DNA of 34,295 nucleotides from Clostridia bacterium (GCA_024403065.1 JAKSSM010000003.1:1-34295), one strand, 5' to 3'; shown: positions 16,221-24,167, counted from the first letter of the stretch. Made by a program: numbers and translations. The notes: generated from the sequence alone by a model not told the origin.

Positions 16221-16991
16221 CTAGAAACTCTTTTCATAGAACTTCTTTTTAAGTACACCATAGAACATGTTCCAGCAGGCAAACCATAAGGCAACAGGAG
16301 AAGGTTTTTCATCACACATGTGGAAAAGATCATAGTGGCTCTTGAACTTTCTTCTGAATTTGTCGTGACTGATGCTTCCTTTTCTTATTCTGTACTTTGC
16401 AAGATTTTCCTTTAAGAGATAACAGCATGCATCTGGCTTTTTGTAGAGCTGAAGACGGATAGCATAGTCGTTATTCTTCTTTATATCCTTTATCTGGATG
16501 AGACCAAATACCTTTGCGCTGTACATCATTGTAAGCTGACCGATATAGTCATAGTTGTACATCTTTCTTCTGTTAACCTTTTCAGGTCCTGTAACATAGA
16601 TATTTACAGGGTTTGAACTTTCATCAATCTTTTCATACTCTGTATATGAAAAGCTGTAACCGTTTTCGTTCATGAACCTGATCTGATGCTCAAGCTTTTC
16701 CGGAGCCCACAGGTCATCGGAATCAAGGAACGCAATCCACTCGCCTTCCGCTTCACGGAGTGCACGGTTCCTTGTAAGGGCTGCACCTGAATTCTTTTCA
16801 TTATGGAAATATCTGATTCTTGGATCTCCGTATGACTCTACAATCCTATCTGTATTGTCTGTTGAACAGTCATCTACGATTATAAGTTCCCAGTTCCTGT
16901 ATGTCTGAGCCATAACAGAATCTATGGTTTCTCCAATAAACTTCTCTGTATTCCAGGAAGGCATAATTATTGATACGAGTCCGTCTTTCAT
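16221..16991 (-). CDS. GT2-family glycosyltransferase
   Basis: 256 residues from the ATG at 16991 (GGAAG upstream); a longer frame from 17024 overlaps the preceding stop and is not family sequence. The GT-A fold begins VSIIMPSWNTEKFIGETIDS and has IIVDDCSTDNTDRI and WIAFLDSDDLWAPEKLE, where the DSDD (DxD) binds metal and nucleotide sugar. GT2 enzymes invert configuration and act in the cytosol on lipid-linked acceptors. The chain is close to the family minimum and resembles WcaA-type enzymes. It is the last gene of the operon with the initiating sugar transferase and the aminotransferase, so it probably adds the second sugar. Confidence 0.9.
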   Translation of the reverse strand: MKDGLVSIIMPSWNTEKFIGETIDSVMAQTYRNWELIIVDDCSTDNTDRIVESYGDPRIRYFHNEKNSGAALTRNRALREAEGEWIAFLDSDDLWAPEKLEHQIRFMNENGYSFSYTEYEKIDESSNPVNIYVTGPEKVNRRKMYNYDYIGQLTMMYSAKVFGLIQIKDIKKNNDYAIRLQLYKKPDACCYLLKENLAKYRIRKGSISHDKFRRKFKSHYDLFHMCDEKPSPVALWFACWNMFYGVLKKKFYEKSF

Positions 16992-17007
16992 ATATATTCT
17001 TCCTTTC

Positions 17008-17691
17008 CTACTTGAGTACTGCAAAAACTGTTCTTATCATGATTCCGATTTCTCCGAAGAATGAGAAATTACGGATTGCTTCCAGGTTGTATTCCATCTT
17101 CTTTGGAAGAACCTCTTCAATATATGCTCTGTCTATATCACTCTTTCCTTCAAGAATCTTATCCTCATCCTTGAAACGGATACTTGCTTCAGAAGTCACC
17201 CCTGCCTTCAAAAGAAGCGTTGCATTCATTTCATCTGTATAGGCATTTACATACTTTGGTACTTCCGGTCTTGTTCCAACAAAGCTCATGGTTCCACGGA
17301 AGATATCTATAAGCTGACAGAATTCGTCAAGACGGAACTTTCTTATGAACTTTCCGACCTTTGTGATTCTTGCATCCCCCTTTGTTGTTACTGCAGAACC
17401 GATCTTGTCAGCGTTATTTACCATGGAGCGGAACTTGAAGATTCTGAATTCTTCCCCATACTGGGTTACTCGAACCTGTCTGAAGAATACTGGACCTGGT
17501 GAATCCAGTTTGATTGCAACTGCAATCAGAAGAAATACAGGGGAAAGAACAAGGAGCATGATAAATGACACTACAAGATCAAATGCTCTTTTAAGAACAA
17601 GGGCACCCTTTTTCTTTGAAAGCATATCGTAGTATACTTTTACCTCTTCAGTTTTCATGAACTCAGGAAGTTCTTCCCACTTTTTAAGCAT
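17008..17691 (-). CDS. Initiating undecaprenyl-phosphate sugar-1-phosphate transferase (PglC/WcaJ family)
   Basis: 227 residues. After a 35-residue N-terminal extension comes the bacterial sugar transferase core: KRAFDLVVSFIMLLVLSPVF (the re-entrant membrane helix), IKLDSPGPVFFRQVRVTQYG, IFKFRSM and FVGTRPEVPKYV. The length fits the small monotopic phosphoglycosyl transferases of the PglC group, without the large N-terminal membrane domain of WcaJ. They transfer a sugar phosphate from a UDP-sugar to undecaprenyl phosphate on the inner face of the membrane, which starts a surface glycan. The gene abuts the aminotransferase gene (no gap), a partnership seen in PglE-PglC pairs, so the first sugar may be an amino-deoxy sugar; that is inference. 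Confidence 0.92.
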   Translation of the reverse strand: MLKKWEELPEFMKTEEVKVYYDMLSKKKGALVLKRAFDLVVSFIMLLVLSPVFLLIAVAIKLDSPGPVFFRQVRVTQYGEEFRIFKFRSMVNNADKIGSAVTTKGDARITKVGKFIRKFRLDEFCQLIDIFRGTMSFVGTRPEVPKYVNAYTDEMNATLLLKAGVTSEASIRFKDEDKILEGKSDIDRAYIEEVLPKKMEYNLEAIRNFSFFGEIGIMIRTVFAVLK

Positions 17692-18900
17692 TTATCTGAT
17701 ATATCCTTTGCAGATTTCTACGAAGTTTGAAATTACATAATCCACATCTTCATCAGTCAGGCATGTATGAAGTGGGATTGTGATTTCATTTGCGAAAAAG
17801 TCATAGGAGTTTGGATAATCCTTGATGTCAAATCCAAGTTCCCTGTATGCAGTCATCATTGGAAGTGGCTTGTAGTGAACGTTACAGGCGATTTCCTTTT
17901 CTGCCATCTTTGTAATGATTTCCTGTCTTTCATCATATGTGATTCCAGGAACACGGCAGATATATAAATGGCCTGATGACTGGTATGAATCTGTGTAGTG
18001 GTTAAGAGAAATTATTCCGATTTCACGGAATGCCTTATCATACTTCTCAACTATTTCTCTACGTCTCTTTAAGAGTCCTTCATATCTCTCAAGCTGAGCA
18101 AGGCCGATACCAGCTACAACATCTGTCATATTGCACTTGGACCAAGGACCTACAATATCATATTCCCATGCGCCAAGCTTTGTCTTTGCAAGGGCATCCT
18201 TTGACTGACCGTGGAGAGAAAGAAGCTGGATCTTGTGATAGATTTCTTCATTGTCGATTCCAGGAATTGTCTTCCATGTAAGAGCTCCACCTTCTGCTGT
18301 TGTAAGGTTCTTTACTGCGTGGAATGAGAAGCTGGAGAAGTCAGCGATTTCTCCTACCATTTTTCCATGCCACTTTGCACCAAAGGCATGAGCTGTATCA
18401 GATGATACAATAATTCTTCCAAATGCCTTCTGAATCTCGTTTGATGGTCTGAAAAGGTCCTTCTTTTCATTTACGATTTCATAAATCTTATCGTAGTCAC
18501 ATGGAATTCCGCCAAGGTCTACAGGGATAATTACCTTTGTCTTTTCTGTGATGGCGTCTCTCATCTTGTCATAGTCCATTTCAAGAGAATCGCCTCCAAC
18601 TACATCTACCATTACAGGTGTAGCACCAACATGGCATACGATGGATGCAGTTGCTGTATATGTATATGCAGGAACGATTACTTCATCTCCAGGTCCAATT
18701 CCAAGAACTCTTAATGCCATTTCCCCGCATGCTGTCTGTGAATTAAGGCATACAGCACGGTCTGCATGTGTATATTCAGCAATCTTCTTTTCAAATTCCT
18801 TTGTCTTAGGTCCTGTTGTAATCCAGCCTGACTTTAAGGCTTCTACAACAAGTTCAATTTCCTTTTCTGTAATATCCGGTGGTGAAAACTGTACTCTCAT
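17692..18900 (-). CDS. DegT/DnrJ/EryC1/StrS (PglE-like) sugar aminotransferase
   Basis: 402 residues from the ATG at 18900, with AGGAG ten bases upstream; an in-frame TTG at 18921 would put that site inside the gene. VQFSPPDITEKEIELVVEAL, SGWITTGPKTKEFE, SSDTAHAFGAKWHG and the PLP lysine in FHAVKNLTTAEGGAL (Lys197) are hallmarks of the DegT family. These aminotransferases convert a 4-keto nucleotide sugar to the 4-amino sugar with PLP and glutamate. The dehydratase and acetyltransferase expected upstream and downstream in the pathway are not in the window. It is the first gene of the operon with the initiating transferase and GT2. Confidence 0.9.
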   Translation of the reverse strand: MRVQFSPPDITEKEIELVVEALKSGWITTGPKTKEFEKKIAEYTHADRAVCLNSQTACGEMALRVLGIGPGDEVIVPAYTYTATASIVCHVGATPVMVDVVGGDSLEMDYDKMRDAITEKTKVIIPVDLGGIPCDYDKIYEIVNEKKDLFRPSNEIQKAFGRIIVSSDTAHAFGAKWHGKMVGEIADFSSFSFHAVKNLTTAEGGALTWKTIPGIDNEEIYHKIQLLSLHGQSKDALAKTKLGAWEYDIVGPWSKCNMTDVVAGIGLAQLERYEGLLKRRREIVEKYDKAFREIGIISLNHYTDSYQSSGHLYICRVPGITYDERQEIITKMAEKEIACNVHYKPLPMMTAYRELGFDIKDYPNSYDFFANEITIPLHTCLTDEDVDYVISNFVEICKGYIR

Positions 18901-18945
18901 ATATTTCAATCTCCTTTTCAAAAGATATATTTATAAATTGTTGAC

Positions 18946-18974
18946 TATATATTTTATCATTTTTCACATATCAA
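18946..18974 (-). promoter_or_regulatory. Probable promoter of the aminotransferase operon
   Basis: Minus strand: TTGATA (18974-18969), 17-base spacer, TATATA (18951-18946). Elements are moderate; position is about 45 bases upstream of the start codon. Confidence 0.55.
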
Positions 18975-19056
18975 CTCAATAATTCTTAATACATTTGTAT
19001 AAGCCGTTCCTGCATATTTTTTGTACTTTTTAATGCACTCAAGGATATAGTTATGA

Positions 19057-19062
19057 TATAAT
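19057..19062 (+). promoter_or_regulatory. -10 element of the CofE-like gene
   Basis: TATAAT preceded by an extended TGA (19054-19056); no convincing -35. It lies 46 bases before the ATG at 19108. Confidence 0.65.
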
Positions 19063-19107
19063 TAGATGTTAAAGATTTTACTCAAACTTAATAAGGAGAT
19101 AACAATT

Positions 19108-20298
19108 ATGCAGAGAAGAATTGGAACAGTTTCAAGAGGCTTACGTGCACCAATCGTAAAGGAAGGCGAAGACCTTAGAAAGATTGTTGTAGACACATTT
19201 ATGGATTGTGTGAACAATGGCGAATTTGAAATCGGTAGAAAGGATGTTCTTGCTATTACAGAATCAATCCTTGCTCGTTCCCAGAAGAACTATGCTTCAA
19301 CAGATGATATCGCTTCCGACGTAAAGGCAAAGCTCGGTGGAGAAACTGTAGGTGTAGTATTCCCTATTCTTTCAAGAAACAGATTCGCAATCTGTCTCAG
19401 AGGAATTGCAAGGGGCTGCAAGAAGGTCGTTTTGATGCTTAGCTATCCAAGCGACGAGGTCGGCAATCACCTTCTCGATATTGACCTTTTAGACGCAAAG
19501 GGAGTTAACCCATATACTGACGTTCTTACACAGGCCGAATTCGAGGGAATGTTTGGGAAATCAAAGCACACATTTACTGACATTGACTATGTAAACTACT
19601 ACAAATCATTAATCGAAGAAGAAGGGGCAGAAGCAGAAGTAATCTTCGCTAACAACCCAAGAAAGATCTTAGACTACACTAAGAAGGTACTTTGCTGTGA
19701 CATCCACACAAGAAAGAGAACAAAGAGACTCATTCTTGAAGCTGGTGGAGAAACAGTTCTTTCACTTGATGACATCATGACAGCTCCAGTTAACGGTTCA
19801 GGATGCAACCCAACTTACGGACTCCTTGGTTCAAACAAGGCTACTGAAAAGATGGTTAAGCTTTTCCCTGTTAACTGTACAGAATTCGTTGAAGGTGTTC
19901 AGGAAGACATCAAGAAGCTTACAGGAAAGACTGTAGAAGTTATGGTATACGGAGACGGAGCTTTCAAGGATCCAGTAGGAAAGATCTGGGAACTTGCAGA
20001 CCCAGTAGTATCCCCTGGTTACACTAAGGGACTCATCGGTCAGCCAAACGAACTTAAGCTTAAGTATCTTGCTGATAACGACTTCGCAGACCTTAAGGGA
20101 GATGAACTTAAGGAAGCTATGGTTAAGGCTATCAAGGAAAAGGATGCAAACCTTAAGGGACAGATGGCTACAGAAGGTACTACTCCAAGACAGCTTACAG
20201 ACCTTCTTGGATCACTCTGTGACCTTACATCAGGTTCCGGAGACAAGGGAACACCTTTCATCTACATACAGGGTTACTTCGATAACTATACAGACTAG
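19108..20298 (+). CDS. Coenzyme F420-0:L-glutamate ligase (CofE) family protein
   Basis: 396 residues from the ATG at 19108, which has AAGGAG ten bases upstream; the frame also opens at 19066 without a ribosome site. GRKDVLAITESILARSQ and the long C-terminal YGDGAFKDPVGKIWELADP followed by VVSPGY, plus SGSGDKGTPFIYIQG, match the F420_ligase family. In methanogens and actinobacteria CofE adds glutamate to F420-0. No other F420 gene is here, and most Bacillota lack F420, so this longer relative probably amidates another molecule with a glutamate-like amine. The codon use is strongly biased, so it is likely abundant. It is followed by a DUF362 iron-sulfur gene, but with a terminator between. Confidence 0.85.
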   Translation: MQRRIGTVSRGLRAPIVKEGEDLRKIVVDTFMDCVNNGEFEIGRKDVLAITESILARSQKNYASTDDIASDVKAKLGGETVGVVFPILSRNRFAICLRGIARGCKKVVLMLSYPSDEVGNHLLDIDLLDAKGVNPYTDVLTQAEFEGMFGKSKHTFTDIDYVNYYKSLIEEEGAEAEVIFANNPRKILDYTKKVLCCDIHTRKRTKRLILEAGGETVLSLDDIMTAPVNGSGCNPTYGLLGSNKATEKMVKLFPVNCTEFVEGVQEDIKKLTGKTVEVMVYGDGAFKDPVGKIWELADPVVSPGYTKGLIGQPNELKLKYLADNDFADLKGDELKEAMVKAIKEKDANLKGQMATEGTTPRQLTDLLGSLCDLTSGSGDKGTPFIYIQGYFDNYTD

Positions 20299-20306
20299 TT
20301 AATCTT

Positions 20307-20333
20307 AAAGAGGAGCCTAAGCTCCTCTTTTTA
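20307..20333 (+). terminator. Terminator after the CofE-like gene
   Basis: Stem AAAGAGGAGC / GCTCCTCTTT with loop CTAA and a T-rich tail. It lies only 17 bases before the next start codon, so read-through could still give partial co-expression. Confidence 0.88.
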
Positions 20334-20349
20334 TTTAAGGAGACAGATT

Positions 20350-21465
20350 ATGGCATCAAAAGTATATTTTACAGATTTGAGAGTAAAGACTGGGGACAGT
20401 CTTTTAAACAAGTTCAAAAGACTTATCATTAAAGGTGGAATCGATCAGATTGATTTCACTGGAAAATACGTTGCAGTAAAGATTCACTTCGGTGAATACG
20501 GCAACATGGCATTCCTTCGTCATCAGTATGCAAGAACTCTCTGTGACATGATTAAGGAAAGAGGAGGAAAGCCATTTTTAACTGACTGTAACACTCTTTA
20601 TGTAGGTTCTCGTGGAAATGCACTTGACCACCTCGACTGTGCATTTGCTAACGGTTACAACCCTCTTTCAACTGGAGTTCATACAATTATAGCTGACGGA
20701 CTCCGTGGAACTGATGAAAGAGAAGTTCCTGTAGTTGGCGGAGAATACGTAAAGAAGGCAAAAATCGGCGCAGCAATTGCTGAAGCTGATATTATCATTT
20801 CCCTTACTCACTTCAAAGGTCATGTTTCAGCAGGTTTCGGCGGAGCGCTTAAGAACATCGGAATGGGAGCAGGTTCAAAGAAGGGCAAGATGGAAATGCA
20901 CAGTTCTGCAACTCCAAGAATCATTGAAAAGAACTGCATCGGATGCGGTAACTGCGTAAGACACTGTGCAAATGATGGTGTACATGTTGTTGATGGCAAA
21001 GCTGTAATTGATGAAGACAAGTGCTTAGGCTGCGGATACTGCCTTGCATACTGTCCAAAGGCAGCAATTACTACAAAGTGGGATGAAGCAAAACCTGTAC
21101 TTAACAGAAAGATTGCAGAGTACACAAAGGCTGTAATTGACGGAAAGCCAAACTTCCACATTTCAATGATTCAGGATGTATCCCCAGACTGCGACTGTGA
21201 AGGCGGAAACGACGTTCCACTTGTACCAAACATCGGAATGCTCTGTTCCTTCGACCCTGTTGCACTCGACCAGGCATGTGTAGATATGGTTAACAGGGCA
21301 CCAATCACAAATGAAGCTGCACTCCACGATCACGACTGTTCCTGTCACGAACATGAACATGATCTTTTCAAGATGGTTCACCCAGATACTGACTGGCAGG
21401 CAGGTTTAGACCATGCTGTAAAACTCGGAATGGGAACAAGAGAATACGAACTTGTAACTTTATAG
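20350..21465 (+). CDS. DUF362 domain protein with two [4Fe-4S] ferredoxin motifs
   Basis: 371 residues, ATG with AAGGAGA upstream. The first two thirds carry the DUF362 pattern (VAVKIHFGEYGNMAFLRH, LTHFKGHVSAGFGGALKNIG). Two bacterial-ferredoxin clusters follow: CIGCGNCVRHC (196-206) and CLGCGYCLAYCP (225-235). A C-terminal His/Cys-rich stretch (HDHDCSCHEHEHD) may bind another metal. DUF362 proteins of this kind are soluble redox proteins of unknown partner, common in anaerobes. The strong codon bias suggests high expression. Confidence 0.9.
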   Translation: MASKVYFTDLRVKTGDSLLNKFKRLIIKGGIDQIDFTGKYVAVKIHFGEYGNMAFLRHQYARTLCDMIKERGGKPFLTDCNTLYVGSRGNALDHLDCAFANGYNPLSTGVHTIIADGLRGTDEREVPVVGGEYVKKAKIGAAIAEADIIISLTHFKGHVSAGFGGALKNIGMGAGSKKGKMEMHSSATPRIIEKNCIGCGNCVRHCANDGVHVVDGKAVIDEDKCLGCGYCLAYCPKAAITTKWDEAKPVLNRKIAEYTKAVIDGKPNFHISMIQDVSPDCDCEGGNDVPLVPNIGMLCSFDPVALDQACVDMVNRAPITNEAALHDHDCSCHEHEHDLFKMVHPDTDWQAGLDHAVKLGMGTREYELVTL

Positions 21466-21470
21466 GGGTA

Positions 21471-21496
21471 AAGAGATGCGAAAGCATCTCTTTTTT
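21471..21496 (+). terminator. Terminator after the DUF362 gene
   Basis: Stem AAGAGATGC / GCATCTCTT with a GAAA loop and a six-T tail. Confidence 0.95.
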
Positions 21497-21514
21497 ATGA
21501 GCTGATTTAAGAAT

Positions 21515-21627
21515 TATTGAAAAGTATATGTTTTTACAATATATTTTTATTGAAAAGTATATACTTTAATGGTATATTTTTATTGAAAAGTATAGTTTTT
21601 GATTATAAAAATATATTGAAAAATATA
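21515..21627 (+). repeat. Four 33-bp-phased repeats forming tandem promoter-like units
   Basis: The core TATTGAAAAGTATA occurs at 21515, 21548 and 21581, and as TATTGAAAAATATA at 21614: exactly 33 bases apart each time. Units one and two each contain a complete promoter: TTGAAA, 17 bases, TATATT (21517-21545 and 21550-21578). The last unit ends seven bases before the ATPase start codon. Because 33 is a multiple of three, the array happens to be open in the frame of the gene and translates to recurring LLKSI. Confidence 0.9.
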
Positions 21628-21633
21628 AGTGCT

Positions 21634-22953
21634 ATGTTAAAAAGAAAAATTGAATCGGTAATTGAAGAACATCTCACTTCAGGATCATCAAAAATACTTC
21701 TTGTTGATGGAGCAAGACAGGTTGGAAAATCCTATATCATAAGACATGTGGGAAAGAAGCTCTTCAAGAACTACATTGAACTTAATATGTCCGAAGATAA
21801 GCTGGGACACCAGTCCTTCAAAAACATAAAAACAGTAGATGACTTCTATCTCCAGGTAAGCATTTCAGCAGGATTATCTATGGGTAATAAGGAAGACACC
21901 CTGATTTTTATTGATGAAATACAGGAATACCCAGAACTTCTTACCCTACTTAAATTTCTCGCTCAGGATAACAGATTTACCTATATTGCAAGTGGCTCCC
22001 TCCTGGGAGTTACTCTATCTAAGACCACGTCCATTCCAATAGGAAGTATACGACAGGTTAGAATGTATCCCCTGGATTTTGAGGAATTCCTTTATGCAAA
22101 CGGCATAAACGAAACTGCAGTTGCATCCTTAAAAAACAAATTCAGCAATATGGAAACTCTCGACGAGAACATTCATAATAGAATTATGGATATTTTCAGG
22201 AAGTATCTGCTTGTTGGAGGTATGCCTGATGCTGTAAACATATATATATCAGAAAAGAATATTGTAAAAGTCCGCGAGTATCAGAACGAGATTCATGAAT
22301 ACTATGGTATAGATGCATCCAAATATGACAAAGAAAACAAACTCAAGATAAAACGCATCTATGACCTCATACCATCCAATATGGAAAACAAAAAGAAAAG
22401 AATTGTTGCAAAAGACATAGAACCGGATAAAAGCAACCGTACATTCTTTTCATATCAGGATTCCTTTGATTATCTTATCAGCGCAGGTATTTCCCTTGGT
22501 GTTCAGGCAGTTTCAACACCTGTATTTCCACTGATTCAGGCAAGCGGAAAGAATCTCTTGAAACTGTATCTTAACGACGTCGGACTTCTGACCGCGCTTC
22601 TTTACGGAAACAATATCAGGGCAATTCTTGATGATGAAAGAAGTATAAATCTTGGCTCAGTATATGAAACTGTTGTAGCAAGCGAACTCATAGCTCATGG
22701 ACATAAACTTTTCTACTATGACAATCGCACAAAAGGCGAAGTTGATTATCTTATAGACGATTATGACAGTCTCTCCGTGCTGCCTATAGAAGTAAAATCC
22801 GGAAAAGACTATTCAATCCATAGTGCACTTACAAACTTTACAAAGAATGAAGACTATTCCGTTAAAAAAGCTTATGTGCTTTCCAATGAACGTGAAATAA
22901 AAAGCAAAGGAAAAATAACATATCTTCCAATCTACTATGTCATGTTTCTGTAA
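21634..22953 (+). CDS. AAA+ ATPase with DUF4143 (predicted ATP-binding, nuclease-like C-terminus)
   Basis: 439 residues from the ATG at 21634. A frame opening at 21517 adds 39 residues that are only the translated repeat array (iterated LLKSI), so I reject it. N-terminal AAA: Walker A GARQVGKS (26-33) and Walker B TLIFIDEIQEYPELL; the DUF4143 part follows, with GEVDYLIDD and LPIEVKSGK in the last 60 residues, a PD-(D/E)xK-like pattern. Such proteins are widespread, often in variable copy number, and their role is unknown. No ribosome site is visible before the ATG. Codon use is more mixed than in the neighbours (more ATA, AGT and CGC), consistent with transfer. Confidence 0.88.
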   Translation: MLKRKIESVIEEHLTSGSSKILLVDGARQVGKSYIIRHVGKKLFKNYIELNMSEDKLGHQSFKNIKTVDDFYLQVSISAGLSMGNKEDTLIFIDEIQEYPELLTLLKFLAQDNRFTYIASGSLLGVTLSKTTSIPIGSIRQVRMYPLDFEEFLYANGINETAVASLKNKFSNMETLDENIHNRIMDIFRKYLLVGGMPDAVNIYISEKNIVKVREYQNEIHEYYGIDASKYDKENKLKIKRIYDLIPSNMENKKKRIVAKDIEPDKSNRTFFSYQDSFDYLISAGISLGVQAVSTPVFPLIQASGKNLLKLYLNDVGLLTALLYGNNIRAILDDERSINLGSVYETVVASELIAHGHKLFYYDNRTKGEVDYLIDDYDSLSVLPIEVKSGKDYSIHSALTNFTKNEDYSVKKAYVLSNEREIKSKGKITYLPIYYVMFL

Positions 22954-22970
22954 TTCATATATTGCAACAA

Positions 22971-22997
22971 AAAAGAGCGACCATTGGTCGCTCTTTT
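22971..22997. terminator. Bidirectional terminator between the ATPase and rpsR
   Basis: Stem AAAAGAGCGACC / GGTCGCTCTTTT with a three-base loop, A and T runs on either side. It ends both the ATPase gene (+) and the rpsF-ssb-rpsR operon (-). Confidence 0.93.
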
Positions 22998-23009
22998 GAT
23001 TTTTAGATA

Positions 23010-23246
23010 CTAGTCAGCCTGGTAAGGAAGAAGTGCAACGATTCTTGCTCTCTTTACAGCTGTGTTTACTGCTCTCTGGTGCATAGCACAAGTTCCAGTA
23101 ACTCTTCTTGGTAAAATCTTACCTCTTTCTGTAATGTAGTGACGAAGTGTATCAACATCCTTGTAGTCACATACCTTGTTTGTATCTGCGCAGAACTGGC
23201 ATACTTTCTTTCTTCTCATGCCACCTCTCTGTGGTCTCTTTTCCAT
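23010..23246 (-). CDS. rpsR: 30S ribosomal protein bS18
   Basis: 78 residues, family length. The sequence [19 protein letters not shown] followed by [19 protein letters not shown] is standard for bS18; the CQFC pair and downstream Cys and CAMH are a zinc-binding (C+) form. bS18 pairs with bS6 on the platform of the small subunit. It is the last gene of the rpsF-ssb-rpsR operon, 18 bases after ssb, with an AGGAG-like ribosome site. Confidence 0.97.
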   Translation of the reverse strand: MEKRPQRGGMRRKKVCQFCADTNKVCDYKDVDTLRHYITERGKILPRRVTGTCAMHQRAVNTAVKRARIVALLPYQAD

Positions 23247-23264
23247 ATGATTATCTCCTTTCCT

Positions 23265-23675
23265 TTAGAATGGAATATCCTCTTCAATGCTACTGAAAGC
23301 ACTTGGGACTGGGTCATTTGAAACAGGTCTTGATGCCTGCTGTGATGACTGGTCTCTGTCTCCCCATTCCAAAAATTCTACTCTGTTTGCTACTACATCT
23401 GTAGTATAGACAGTCTGATTATCCTTGTTAGTATAGCTGCCTGTCTGGATTCTGCCTTCTACTGCAACAAGTCTACCCTTCTTAAGGTACTTTTCACAGT
23501 TTTCAGCCTGCTTTCCATAAACGATTACTCTTGGGAAGTCTGTCTTTCTTTCTGCACCTGCTGCAACTGGTCTATCAATTGCAAGAGTGAGATTGCAGAC
23601 TGCCATCTGAGTACCGGCAGTATATCTGAGTTCTGGATCTCTTGTTAATCTTCCGATTAAATTAACGCTGTTCAT
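23265..23675 (-). CDS. ssb: Single-stranded DNA-binding protein
   Basis: 136 residues. OB-fold sequence NSVNLIGRLTRDPELRYTAG, FPRVIVYGKQAENCEKYLKK, GRIQTGSY, a low-complexity Ser/Gln linker, and the C-terminal acidic tip EEDIPF that recruits repair and replication partners. It coats single-stranded DNA during replication and repair. Its place between rpsF and rpsR is the standard one in Bacillota, nine bases downstream of rpsF. Confidence 0.97.
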   Translation of the reverse strand: MNSVNLIGRLTRDPELRYTAGTQMAVCNLTLAIDRPVAAGAERKTDFPRVIVYGKQAENCEKYLKKGRLVAVEGRIQTGSYTNKDNQTVYTTDVVANRVEFLEWGDRDQSSQQASRPVSNDPVPSAFSSIEEDIPF

Positions 23676-23684
23676 TGTTATCTC

Positions 23685-23972
23685 CTATTTTTCATCCTTG
23701 TTGATGATGATGTGTCTGATAACGTTATCTGAGATCTTTAATCTTCTGTCGAGTTCTTTTGGAAGAGTTGCATTTCCCTTGAATGTTACGAGTACATAGT
23801 AACCTTCAGTATTCTTGAGAATAGGGTATGCGAGTTTCTTCATTCCTAAAGTTTCTACCGCACCTACTTCACCATCAGCAGCAATAATTGTCTTAACTGT
23901 TTCAACTGTTGCTTCCTTCTTTTCATCTTCTAAAGTAGGGTTGATAACGAGCATAACTTCATAATTAGTCAT
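23685..23972 (-). CDS. rpsF: 30S ribosomal protein bS6
   Basis: 95 residues from the ATG at 23972, which has a perfect GGAGGTG six bases upstream; a GTG at 23981 would overlap this site. TNYEVMLVINPTLEDEKKEA, LGMKKLAYPI, EGYYVLVTFKG and the C-terminal NVIRHIIINKDEK are clear bS6. It heads the operon and probably binds its own leader with bS18 (see the structured leader). Confidence 0.97.
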   Translation of the reverse strand: MTNYEVMLVINPTLEDEKKEATVETVKTIIAADGEVGAVETLGMKKLAYPILKNTEGYYVLVTFKGNATLPKELDRRLKISDNVIRHIIINKDEK

Positions 23973-24044
23973 ATTTTTCACCTCCCTGTGGACTATGTGG
24001 CGACAGCCGAATTACTGTCGCAGAGAACCGCACGATAATCGTGC
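23973..24044 (-). promoter_or_regulatory. Structured 5' leader of the rpsF operon
   Basis: Two hairpins in the minus-strand transcript: GCACGA-TTA-TCGTGC (24044-24030), at the predicted 5' end, and GCGACAG / CTGTCGC with loop UAAUUCGG (24021-24000), followed by the GGAGGTG ribosome site. rpsF leaders in many bacteria carry an RNA bound by the bS6:bS18 pair for feedback control; this leader sits in the right place. I could not confirm the conserved CCG-type bulge of that motif. Confidence 0.6.
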
Positions 24045-24050
24045 CATATT

Positions 24051-24078
24051 ATTATACTATATTTCATCCAAATTTCAA
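24051..24078 (-). promoter_or_regulatory. Sigma-A promoter of rpsF-ssb-rpsR
   Basis: Minus strand: TTGAAA (24078-24073), 16-base spacer, TATAAT (24056-24051). Transcription would start at about 24044, at the foot of the first leader hairpin. Confidence 0.88.
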
Positions 24079-24167
24079 GAAGAAAATGCTACAAAATTAA
24101 AGAAAAAGTGAGATATTTACTGGGTTTTGGGAGTATAATAGTGAGGAAAAAGGAAGGTAGGTAACCT

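Noticed and set aside
21515-21627. A short CRISPR array
   Set aside because: The 14-base core is shorter than CRISPR repeats, the intervening 19 bases are AT-rich and partly alike, there are no cas genes, and promoter elements explain the pattern better.
21517-21633. A 39-residue N-terminal extension of the DUF4143 ATPase with repeated LLKSI
   Set aside because: It is only the translation of the 33-bp promoter-like repeats; homologous family sequence starts at the ATG at 21634.
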